A stretch of 64,000 nt of DNA from Dicaeum eximium (Eukaryota > Chordata > Aves > Passeriformes > Dicaeidae), in assembly GCA_013396995.1 (NCBI GenBank), contig VWZP01006004.1:1513304-1577303 (forward strand), written 5' to 3'. The notes under the pieces were generated by a model. The model made no database searches, was not told where the DNA came from, and was given only the letters and a program-made list of their open reading frames with translations. Position 1 is the first letter of the stretch. Each line of letters begins with the position of its first letter. A program made the translations under genes and the position numbers. This document shows positions 51,701 through 62,169 of this stretch, in pieces.

Positions 51701-54700
51701 GACTTGTGTCCCCTGTAATCACACAATGTATGAGTGCAGTAAATGCAGAGGCACCAGGCTACTTGCTGGTCCAGGATCTTGGCAATGGGTGGTTCTTGCC
51801 ATGCAATAGAAAGATTTGCTCACTGGATGGCCTGAAACTGAGCAGAGGAGAATTATTTCCAAAGTCAGATTGGCACACATTGAGCAGTAACCTTATTGTC
51901 TGCAACAGCCCCAAGTACTAGAAATGAACCATGGTGAGTGAAGCAACCAAATGGTCACTTAGCATTCCCTCTTCACTGGCTGGGGTGGCCTTGGGGCTCT
52001 GCAGATGTGCTGGCAGGTTCCTGGGCTATCTATCAATCCACCAACTTCAAAAAAAACATCAAGAGGCTTTCAGTATAACAGAAGGAGTGATACTGCTATT
52101 AGCCAAGCTAAGGAAGTGACAGAGGTAAGGAAATCAGGGAGCCAGTCTCCTAAGGCAGGTGAACAGGAGCAGAGAAGGTTTTCCTCCAAATCGTGTCTGA
52201 AGTGATGACCCTCTTCTCTGGAGAAATTTCGAGAAATATCCTCAGGGTTGGGCTGTGCTTGAGAAAACATTTCCACTGTTTAAGGAGGACAGAAAAAAAA
52301 CAAACAGAGCTTCTAAAAGTCACATTTTAAGTCAGTGTTAGAGGTAGAAACCACATGCAGGTCTCTCCAATGCCAAATCAGTTCCCTACACACAAAGGTT
52401 TTTCCAAGCTTTCCCACTTCCCAAGAATGCTGTGCTGAGAATCCAGGGCATTTTCCTCTAAAACTGTGCTCATGTGTGATTTATAGCCCAAAGACAAGCA
52501 TTTAAAGCCCAAAGTTTGCTCCCCAAACTTTTCAGTGGTGCTTGGATCTAAATTTTTCAGGCTATATTAAGGTCTAGGGTATTGATTTATTTTCGTGAAT
52601 TAATTTTCCTTTTCCTTGTCACAGCTTTCACAGATTTATGAGGTTAAAGAGCATGAAGCTAATTAAATAATCTGACTGGTTGAACATCTGTTGAAACATA
52701 ATAACAACTTCTGAAGCCAATGTTCCTGATGAGCTATTAATTATGATTTAAAAACTAGAGGCAGGGTTTTACCATCAAAGAAAATCAACAAACCAAAATC
52801 CTAGCACTCTTCTGGGCTCAGAGCAAATCTTCAGCATCCCTTTGAACCCATTTACACTCTTCCACATCTTCCAGTCCAGGTGTCCCTTTTAGGTTCTCTT
52901 ACAGCTAGAGTTTCTAAAGTGAGCCAGATGGTTTGCAGGGAAGGTCCAGTCCAGTCTGCAGATTGTTGGTGTGCAGCAGCTACAAACAGAAATTAAGATT
53001 CAGACATGATGGAGCTGAACTGCATGCAGACACCGACCTTAGCCCAAAACAGAAACAATGCATGACCTTAGGTTAGTGGTTTAAGTCCAAGTAGCCACTT
53101 CAGTAAGGAACTAAACCTTTTCTTCAGTTCCCTTTTGTTCTCCATCCCCACAGAGCAGCCCTGGACTTACCTAGGAGTTCATAAGCACAGAAAATTCCAC
53201 CAGACTGATGTGCGGGAATTTGGTTCTCAGTCCAAAATCTGCCCTAATTTGCTTAGACTTTGCATTGTCCTCACATCTTGTTCTCAAAATAGCTTTGTCA
53301 AAAATTCATTGATGGAGGAGATAAATAAATAAGCTAGATCAATTCCCTCCTACTACTCAGGATCAGTTTGTTTCAAGGCTGATGAAAGTATTTTGAATTG
53401 ATAAATAATTTGCAGCTGTTCTTAAATCCCCCTCCTCTGCTAGTAAATTATAGGGGCTGTGGCATGCTTGTGTTTGTGCAGAGTGAGGGTGTGCCCCAAG
53501 GTCTGCAGGAGCTAATGACAGATCCAGAGAAAAGGTGCCCACTGATGCCCACAGTATCTCCAGGCTCTCCTGAAATAAAGCCACAGGAGTGCATGTGCTT
53601 GCCCTTTCTGTGACTTTTCCTTTTAGAAATGGACAAATTGTTCACACAGTAAATATTATCCATATTGTAAATTATTCATAGTCCCAAAGTGCAGTGGGTG
53701 AAAGTGGGGTTGAAGCTTATGCTGAGATGTTTCTGCATAACCTACAAAAGGAAGGGAAGTTTTACACACAAAAACAAAAAATGCAGAGGAAAGTCCCTCA
53801 GCATCTTATGGTTCAGTTCAGATCTTCAACAGCCTGCAGACTGGAACTGACAGAAACATTTCAAGGTTAAAAAAAAAATTAAAACCATAGTCTCACAGGT
53901 ATTCCTAACAGTATCTCCAGTACAGATTATTCCAGGTGTAGGTGATATTATTAGGCAGCAAGGTCCAGAGCCACAAATGGATTTAGACTTTCAAACTTGC
54001 ATGCTGTAGAGGGCCCCTGAGGGAAGAGAAACCTTTCTGTGTGGCACGTTTTGGGTCTCAGTCTTTCTCCATCCTCGTGGACTCTCATGAGACCCAGAAC
54101 CACTCTTCAATGAGGGGTGTGTACATGTTGGAACACTGTAAGTGCACCCAAATATTTCCAGATGTGGCAGCAGCAGATGCTGCCCAGGTTGACTTTGTCT
54201 TATCTTGGTTGTCAGATTATCTCACATTTATTTTCACCCCCCCTTGTACTCATTAAAACTTCTCCACTCTCCCTGGTTTCTCTGAGGGTCTCTTCAGGGA
54301 ATGCTCATTTCAAAAAGACAAGGATAGGTAGCCACACCTCTTGTCCTGGCCCAGACCATTGCCTTAGTCAGTTCTTGGTGGCCCATTCACCCAGCTCCCT
54401 GTAAGGCTTATCCTTGTCTCCCCTCCCAGGCAAGGACTTTAACTCGTTGCTTCACCCAGCAGACAAATTAATATCCATGAAAGAGGATTGTGTCCCATGA
54501 ACTGACAAATACTGCAGTGTTTTGTCATCCATCTTCCTTCCCTTTCCCCACTGATCTCTTCAGGTCCATTTTCCTTACAACCCACATCAGGAGCTGCTTC
54601 TTTTTCACAGCAACCACCCAGTCCATTGAATTAAATCACATGCAGCCCTGGGCTGAGCTTTAAAATCACCCAACAAATCCTGCCTGAGCCTTCACTCACC

Positions 54701-57189
54701 CAACACTGCTCTGTCAGCACCCCCAATGCTCAACACTGGGACTTCAGTAGCTTAAAGCAAGCTTCACTTGCTTAGTTTGAATTTCAATGCTGAGCACCAG
54801 GATGTGGAAGCAGAGATGACTCCATTTCATATGGTCTGAATGTGCTGCACCTCCTATTGCTTCAGTTGATCCAGCCTGAGACTTTAGAAACTTCCTGGGC
54901 TAAAATCATTAAATGATTAACCAACCATGTGCCTCTCATGGAGGTGAGAGGTCCTTCTGGTCAGCCACAGGATCCCAGCCATCCTGGCCCACCTCTCTTC
55001 TTCCTCACTCTGCTTCACATCTGGTTTCTTCACATCCAGTTTTTCTCTCCTTTTTGCCTTTCAGGTTCACGTAGCCAACACAAGATTTTAAAAACATACA
55101 TCATCATAATATTTCTGTTTAATTTAATAAACATGCTTCTCCCTCCTTCCAACTATGTCCCTGTATGTAATTCTTTATTATTAGTAGTATTGCAATCTCC
55201 TCTAAATTTTGGTCTGAAAACTGCGTGACATTCACAATAAGGCATTGAAGAGGATTTATTCCACCCTTGAAGTATGCATGTAACTCCTCTTAATGTGAGA
55301 GCCCAGACTGGTGTAAATCAAGACTGAATTCACTGATATCAGGGGGCCTGAACAGGTAGAACCAGCATAAAGCAATGGTAAAAAAAATCTTTTTATATTT
55401 ATCAAGGGCAAAATCCCAACAGCACAATTGTCTTCTGTCCTACCTCTACCTGCACAACTACATTTAAAATACAGTCAATTGACATACTACTAAAAATTTT
55501 TTTGAAATTCAGGAGCAAATTATTCTTTTGTTTTGCAAGGACAAATCTTTCTTTTCTGCTCACACACAGACACATATGAAGCAGTTCCTAGTGAGCAATT
55601 GTTCTTTCCTCCATGACCCAAAATAAACTCAACTCTATGGTCCCATACAGAAACATCAGCAGATTTGTTTAATTAATGTTTCAGGATCAAGGGGGAAATG
55701 TATAGATAAATATATTTAAAGATTTTGAAAGCTTTATGGCAGCAGTCCAATACTGCTTTCCTTGCCTTTATTTGCTGTCTTCAGGAAAAAAAAAAAAAAA
55801 AGAAAGAAAAAAAAGGCCATAAAGCTTAGAAAAGTGATCTGTCTCTGGGTCTGGGGTTCCTGTCACCTGCCATTTCCCTGATGTAGCACCATGATATACA
55901 ACAGCAGACCAGCACTCAAGTGATGTATTACAATAATATGTCAGTAATGCAATGGTGCTTTGATAGTCCTTAATAATCAGAGTACTTCACTGGGGAGAGG
56001 GCCAAAGGGAAAAGGAAGACCCAGGCAGAAGGCAAAGTCAGCTAAGCACAGCCTCTGCCTGTTGAAGTGTGTAGAGCCATGAGTGAAACAAGACAGTGAT
56101 GAGCTGACTCCAGGAGTAGTAAAGATGAATTTTCCTGAGCAGCACCATATTCCCTGAGAGAGGGGTATTTGGCACAACCATAACAATTTCATAATGTAGA
56201 AAAGAATGCTCACACTGCCCTTAATAAGGGAAATAAGAGGTCCATCCATCACAGAAAAACCAGCTGGGTTCAGGCAAAGATTGAGCTACTGCTCGTGTTT
56301 CTAGGCTGTGAGGTTTAAGTGCCCGCACTTGAGTCACAGCTGCACTTTGCTGGATTTCTGGACAGTCGAGCACTGGATCTCTGTGGTAGCTTGTTAAGCC
56401 ATGGCAATTTCATCCTTTGTGCTTGTCTGTCCATAACTTGTAGTTCAGGATCCCAGGAACACAAGTGTCACACTATCATTGCTGTAAAGAGGGGCAGACA
56501 CAAACGTTTCAAAAGCTGAGAGGTCTTCTGGGGTGCTGACAGCATCTCATACATCACACTCGGGCATGGCCAACCCAGTCCTTCACTGCCTGACTTTTTC
56601 AGCTTTCTGACATAGAGGAAAAGCAGAAACAGCTGCAGTTTATGGAGCTCAGCTGTAAAGGAAAGGAAGAACGATGGGGTATGTGTGCATGTGCATGGGT
56701 GGAGATGGCTGACACATATCCAGAGACATATTTCCATGCTCTCTTTTCTGTTTTTCAACAGTCTCTTGTGCAAAGGAGTGAAGAAACTTATTCTTTCTTT
56801 TCTTTTTTTCCCCCACATTGTCACTTTACAGTCTCCTAAAGCTAAAATCAGATATGTGAGAGAATGGCATTTATGGGGTTGTGCTTTACAAGCAGTGTTC
56901 TCCTCTCCTATTCACCTCCGAGGCTCCAAAGAGAATCAGCCTGTAGAATGGAAAGGTAAGAAGATAATTATTTTTGGAGAGGAGCACTAAGAAGGAAGGA
57001 GAGGTAGTTGTTTTCTTTTATCTTAAAAATCTTGCCTTAGAACATTTCTCTGTTGACACTCCCTGTGCATGCATGACCCTGAACAACAGAGTTGGAGGGA
57101 TAGATATGGTGAAGGAAATTCATAAGAGAAAGAAGACTTTGCCAAAAGGAAATCTAAAAAGAACAAGGACTGAAAAAGCAGCCAGGGGT
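45771..57189. other. Intergenic downstream of SORCS1, no gene recognised
   Basis: Unique sequence. The longest plus frame (49190-49720) has no recognised domain and no promoter or splice context. A tight CpG cluster lies at 48897-48915. If the SORCS1 UTR were longer than proposed, part of this stretch would belong to it. Confidence 0.55.
55786..55814 (+). repeat. A-rich run with G interruptions
   Basis: A run of 16 A, then short A runs broken by single G bases. No retrocopy was seen beside it. Confidence 0.9.
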
Positions 57190-57211
57190 AACTCTGATGT
57201 ACAAAAATACA

Positions 57212-57217
57212 TTTATT
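57212..57217 (-). terminator. Candidate distal SORCS1 poly(A) signal AATAAA
   Basis: The plus strand reads TTTATT, giving AATAAA on the minus strand about 4.1 kb past the stop codon. It is the first canonical hexamer I found downstream of the stop. Position only; no cleavage data. Confidence 0.3.
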
Positions 57218-57289
57218 TTCAACAATTTCAAAACCACTGCCTTTTTTTACAGTAGAAATATTCAAATGGAACAATAAAACCAAGAACAG

Positions 57290-57310
57290 TATATATATAT
57301 GTATATATAT
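57290..57310. repeat. AT/TG alternating palindromic run
   Basis: Alternating TA with one central TG step, about 21 bp, largely self-complementary. It lies about 75 bp upstream, in the minus-strand sense, of the candidate AATAAA at 57212-57217. Confidence 0.85.
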
Positions 57311-59314
57311 GACTCATGCAGTTGTATTACTGTGTTCAATACAGGTATTGCAATTGTCTGTCTCACTGAATCCTTTGAAACCACGGTGGTGGTTTGGGTT
57401 TAATGCACTGTCCAACATCACCAGAAAGAACATGAGGATTCTGGTTTGGTTCATTAGACCTGGAATGTGTGTGGGAGCTGATTGAAGGGAAAGGGAGGAG
57501 AACAGGACATCAGGACACCTTTGTACATCCGTGAAACCAAAGTTTAGTCCAGAAGAAAATGGACACTTCCTACACATGCTCTCATTGATGGTAACTGTGT
57601 GTGAAACACTCTGTAGCCTCCTGTCACTCTGGTCTCACCTCTGATCCTTCCAGGTTTAGCATGAGGGTTCTTGAGTACTGGTTAAACTAAACAAAGGATC
57701 TGTTCATGGTTTATGTCAGGCTGTCAGCCACACAAGCTGCATCCAGTCTCCAGAGCTCATGCATTATTCCTACATTACAGCTCATCCATCATGGGAGAAA
57801 GGCTGGCAGTGATAGAGGGCACTGACCCAGCCCCTTGCTCTCTGTCTCTCTCTCTTTCATCTCTTCTTTTTACATAATTACAGTGTGGGAGCTATTTGTG
57901 TTCCATTGATGCCATTGACTATTTCCCTCATTACTAAGGTAAATAATAATCTACAGCTTCAAGGATTTCCACTACATTTCCCTCAGGGGTAAAACTTGCA
58001 GAGGGACAAAACCCTAATGACAACCCCAAGTTGTTATTTCCCAGCAAGACAAATAAAAGTGGCCAATACTCCAGTCTGTGCTAACACTGCAGCTCAGTAC
58101 ATTCAAAAAAGGTGAATGGGGCTGGCTGCCCAATCCAAACCTTACAGAGGTCCCATGGATAGACAGGAATGCAATAATTATCCTTAAAGGAGCAGATTTC
58201 AGTCATGAACACAAGATTTTTTCAGCTGCCACCAGCCATGACTGTGCCCTAAAGAAGCAGGAATGACCTGGTAAATGTGGTCCCATGCCCACCTTGGGGC
58301 TGAGCCTGGAGCCCACCCCCTGGTCCTGCCTGAATGTGACAAACTGTGCTGAGGGGCAGTGACAGCCACCAAGCCTTGTGGAAGAGGAAGTTTGAGCAAA
58401 CATAAGAATCACTCAGGTTTTTCTGACACGCAGTTTTGGCTTCATGGTTTTTTCTTGTTTGCTTTGTAGGATCATTTTGGATTGAAAATTACATTCTAGG
58501 CAGATGTTTCACCGAAAGTGTCATTCAGAAATTTCTCAGCCTGAGATTAAAATTCTTTTTGAGAAGTGAAATTTTTTCTGTTTTTTCAACAGCTTACTCC
58601 AAATTTTTCCTTCTTACTTTCTCCCATTTGAAACATTTAACAGCAATTTTTAAAAGTGTAAAGTAATAAAATGTAAAAAAAAATGTGAAAGAAATAAGAA
58701 AAAAAATTGTGAAAACTGCAATCCTCTGCCTTTCTTGTTTAAATGACATGAGATGAAGCTCATTAAAAACCTATAAAATTCCAAACAACAATGAAAATTT
58801 TCACTTTGCCTTGTGGTTTATAAAGGAAAAAGTTAATACAGAAAATACTGAGTATTTTACATTCAGTCCTCTGCAGCAGCTCACCACAGCAGTACCTAAA
58901 ATCCTAATGATCAGCAAAGACTGAGATCAGCCCACAATTTAGCTCAAAGCCCATGGGACCATTGTTTATGTGCATCTCTCCCACCTGTGCCTAAATGGGA
59001 AGCTGTGGCCTTGTGCTAAGTCTTATCACCAGACTGGGCCATTACTGGAAACCACTGTGGTGGTTCAGTAGAAAAGTAATGCAACAGTTTATGCACCTGT
59101 GATGGATGGAAACCAAGGGTAAATAGAATAACACAGCCATTGTTCTTCACCTTGTATTAGAAACCAGAGCAGAAAAGTGAGGGGCAAAACAGAAGAGAAA
59201 TATTTTTAAATCAACAGGGAAAAAAATTCCACAAACCTGACTGAAAACAACTGAGAATATTTAGTTTTAGTACTTCTCAAGAAACAGTTTTTCCTTATTT
59301 TTTAGGTTTGCAAC

Positions 59315-59320
59315 TTTAAT
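59315..59320 (-). terminator. Candidate proximal SORCS1 poly(A) signal ATTAAA
   Basis: The plus strand reads TTTAAT, giving the common variant ATTAAA on the minus strand about 2.0 kb past the stop codon. It could define a shorter UTR. Confidence 0.2.
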
Positions 59321-60522
59321 CTCGAAACACCTCCTGAGTTCTGCAAAATTGTGTTTAACCACTTTTCCCTCCACCTGCAGAGCCATCAGAATTTTAACCC
59401 TTGAAAGATATTCCAGCCCACTAACAGGGTGAACACGTGTGGCTGAGGCTGGCCTGTTGCAATGCAGAGAGATAGCAAGTAACACCTAAATTCCAGCCAT
59501 CTCCTCTTTTCAGCCCAGGTATATTAAAGGTGATTAAGATCCTGTATCCAGATGCTAAAAAATCATAACAAACGTTGTCATCTGCTGTCATTTCTGCCTC
59601 CTGTTACCACACAAACACCAGAACACCTTCCCAGACCTGCCCCCAGTCTTCCTCGCCCTCCTGCTGGGTCCTACAAGTCAATACTCTGCAGAATAAGGTT
59701 CATTTTTGACATCGTCAGCTCAAGAAAATGGATAAAAAATAACTCGCTACTAAATCAACCTTTTACCCTAAAGCTCCACCTCTTCATAGGGATATCCCCA
59801 ATCCAGTGTAGTAAAAAATTTCTAAAGAGCTTTTTCAATACCTTTTCTTCATTAACTTCCCTGTTCCAATCAGAAAACACCAACTCTCCATGCAGGAATC
59901 TCCACTCTGAGCTGAAGCTGCCATTCTGCAGCGCTCACAAGAAAACCTTTCACAGCTCACTAATGCAGGTCTGACCCTCCAAAGAGCAGTCCCTAATCAC
60001 ATACATCATGTTCAGCCAAAAGTTACTACCCTTACATATCCTAAATAACACTTCACTTCATCAGCTTAACTGCAAAAAGCATGACTTGCCCCTGGGAATA
60101 AAGCTGCTGCAACCTGCCCCACTGCTGAGCTGAGGCTGCACTGGGTAGGGCAGGGCCAGGCCACTGATATTTGCCCAGGCAGAGATGGTGATAATTTCGG
60201 GATGCTTTTCCTCATTTTCACTAACAGATGCCACTAAGATCATTCTCAGAAGTGGGCAACAGTGACAGAGATGAACAGATGATAAACATCATTAAAATAT
60301 TCATGACAGGCTCACAGTCTGGCCTGTTAATGTCTTTTTCTGCTCCATCACAGGAAATGACACCATATATATCTATATATGTAAAAAAAGGCTTGCAGTT
60401 TTACATAGAGAAATAAACCACTCTCTTTATAGAGAGCAGTGTCAGATTGAAGTATGACAGACAACTGGAACACACTTGGAACCAAAGTGTGACTCGGGTG
60501 CTCACCAGGGTCCCCGCTTGGC

Positions 60523-60526
<4 letters not shown>

Positions 60527-60559
<33 letters not shown>
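60527..60559 (+). repeat. (GT)16 microsatellite
   Basis: An uninterrupted GT run of about 33 bp. It reads as CA repeats in a minus-strand transcript, so it would sit in the putative SORCS1 3' UTR. Confidence 0.97.
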
Positions 60560-60560
<1 letters not shown>

Positions 60561-60627
60561 TTCAGGTTTTCTTTTAAACATATCTTCTTTTACTAAACAT
60601 TAAATTATTTCCCAAGAAATAAAAAGC

Positions 60628-60635
60628 TATGTACA
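60628..60635 (-). promoter_or_regulatory. Pumilio-type element TGTACATA in the putative 3' UTR
   Basis: The minus strand reads TGTACATA, which fits the TGTANATA consensus bound by PUM proteins in 3' UTRs. The 8-base motif occurs by chance about once in 16 kb per strand, so only its location in the UTR gives it weight. Confidence 0.25.
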
Positions 60636-61278
60636 CTGTAATTATCTACAGTAGGCCTTCGGCATCCTCGCTATTCACATGCACAGGGTTGGGGCTGCAT
60701 TCATAAACTCAGGCTTGCTCCTGCACTGCTTGTGCTGCTGTCCCCTCCAGCCAGTCTGCAGTCCAAGGAACACTCACATGTGTGTTTGCTCTGGGTTTTT
60801 TTTTTCCTTTCTCAGCAGTCAACAGTGCCAGAGGGTGACTGAAATTAAAAGCAATTAAAAGAGGCAAGATCCTGCAAAAAGCTGAGACATGCATGTCACT
60901 GGAAAGCGAGGGATGCTGGCATGTTGCAGAGCCTGGTCCAACAACCCAGTCTGAACCCTCTGGCAGGATGAAGTAGCTGATTCATGACTTATTCTGAAAA
61001 GGGCTTGAAAGGGACAATTTACTGACAACATGTTGCCTAAGGTATGACACCTATCTGTTGGAGTTGAATACTTAATTCCCATTCTGTATGTAACAGGAAG
61101 CTGGCATTCAAATCTTGTTGCACACTTGACTCATTCTTTGCTTTACATTTCCAATCTGATGTGTATTCCCTAAATATGAAGAATCTCTGCTATTTATGAA
61201 TGCAGCCCTGGTAAACACAAAAAGCCCACCCCATTCCCTCCCAAATGATAATAATGACATATAACTCTTTCTTTTTTC

Positions 61279-61310
61279 ATAATAATAATAATTATAACAA
61301 TAATAATTAC
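61279..61310 (+). repeat. AAT-rich simple repeat
   Basis: Imperfect (AAT)n/(ATT)n run just downstream of the SORCS1 stop codon. Confidence 0.8.
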
Positions 61311-61354
61311 AAATAAAAATTCAGAAATGCTGTAGACCAAGTGGATTTTCAGTA

Positions 61355-61419
61355 TTAAACACTAGTGCAGTTGGGGATTTCCTTTGTGCTTTCACTGTTG
61401 GCAATTGTTGAGATGCTTC
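61355..61419 (-). CDS. SORCS1: SORCS1 terminal coding exon with stop codon
   Basis: This is the last coding exon, 65 bp including TAA at 61357-61355. The acceptor on the minus strand is TTTTCTCCTCCACAG. The first two bases complete a glycine codon begun in the upstream exon, so the frame is preserved across the 589-bp intron. The encoded residues are SISTIANSESTKEIPNCTSV after that glycine. I recall the mammalian SORCS1 tail ending in the same TIANSESTKEIPNCTSV, which is the strongest identification in the window. The last residues TSV fit a class I PDZ ligand (S/T-x-hydrophobic at the carboxyl end), suggesting a scaffold partner; that is inference from the motif. SORCS1 has several alternative tails in mammals, and this one matches the form I recall as the b-type tail. 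No other tail exon was recognised in the window. Confidence 0.88.
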
Positions 61420-62008
61420 CTGTGGAGGAGAAAATGGAGAAGAGGATCAGTGCAGTGGCTTCAACAGTTTGGTCTATATTGCTTCTCACTCCTCTTTAGG
61501 ATGTGGTAGTGTAAGTGTAAAGACAGAAAAAATGCTTAAAAGTGACACATTCTTTTATGTATTTGCAATAAGCAGGGAGCATGCAGAAAACTCAATTACT
61601 ACAGCTCAGCTGACCAGCAGTAAACTCATTAAACTATTAGGGACATATTTGCTTGTAATCATAGCACACCAAGAGTGTAAGCCTGGCTCAACTGATCCTT
61701 CTGAGGGTGCAGGGAATTTGGCACTCCTCCACAAGAGAGGCAGGGCCATGAGCAGGAATAGGTGTGAGCCACAGCTATTACCAACCTCTTTATACCTACT
61801 GCTAGTGCCAGGTTCCTACCCTGGGAAAAGCTGAAAAGCTGTAAGAGAAGCTCCATTCTCCTGCTGCTGAGAGAGATTTTCTCCCTGTCCCAGTGCCTCA
61901 GGGCTCTACATGTACCCAGGGTCACAGTCACTGCCTCTCCTAATACCCAAAAGACCAAAATCTTCACCCAGACTGTGAAACAAAACTCAGCTGAGGGCTG
62001 TCTCTCAC
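61420..62008 (-). other. SORCS1: SORCS1 intron between the two tail exons
   Basis: This 589-bp intron has GT-AG ends on the minus strand (GTGAGA donor at 62008, CACAG acceptor ending at 61420). The minus reading frame stays open well into the intron from 62009 down to 61659, so a translation without splicing would give a misleading 188-residue protein. The exon homology stops at the donor, so the continuation is read-through of intron. Confidence 0.8.
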
Positions 62009-62169
62009 CCATCACTCGTGTGTCCAGCTCTTTGTCCATCAGCTCCTCAGGGTCTGTGAACTCACCCAGGGTGATTTTGGGAGCATTTTCACTTTGGCTG
62101 ACAGAGCCAATCATTTCCTGCTCCTTGTCATGTTGAACTTGGGCATAGATGTTAATCCAAGGGATTTTC
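62009..62169 (-). CDS. SORCS1: SORCS1 cytoplasmic-tail exon (penultimate coding exon, internal)
   Basis: This exon encodes 53 full codons of the cytosolic tail of a VPS10-domain sorting receptor, a type I membrane protein that moves cargo such as neuronal receptors between Golgi, endosomes and cell surface. It starts after a pyrimidine-rich acceptor ending TTGTGCAG and ends at a GTGAGA donor. It enters with one base completing a codon and leaves in phase 1, which fits the next exon exactly. The peptide begins KIPWINIYAQVQHDKEQEM and contains SENAPKITL, DPEELM and DKELDTRV. I recognise this as the SORCS1 tail from memory; SORCS2 and SORCS3 have related but different tails. Visible signals are YAQV, a YxxPhi endocytosis-type motif, and DPEELM, an acidic dileucine-like motif. 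A second strong donor, GTGAGT, lies inside the exon at 62065. The preceding membrane-spanning exon is beyond the window. Confidence 0.88.

Larger units (their letters stand above)
57190..61354 (-). other. SORCS1: Putative SORCS1 3' untranslated region
   Basis: The UTR starts right after the stop at 61355. Its far end is a guess. Reading by eye, the first AATAAA on the minus strand after the stop is at 57217-57212, which would give a UTR of about 4.1 kb. An ATTAAA at 59320-59315 would give about 2.0 kb. A long UTR is in line with what I recall of mammalian SORCS1 transcripts. Inside it are an AAT/ATT-rich run (61279-61310), a GT repeat that reads as CA in the transcript (60527-60559) and one Pumilio-type site (60628-60635). 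No transcript evidence is available. Confidence 0.35.

Noticed and set aside
60348..60581. Minus frame with a histidine-threonine repeat
   Set aside because: The repeat is the translation of the GT microsatellite in the putative UTR.
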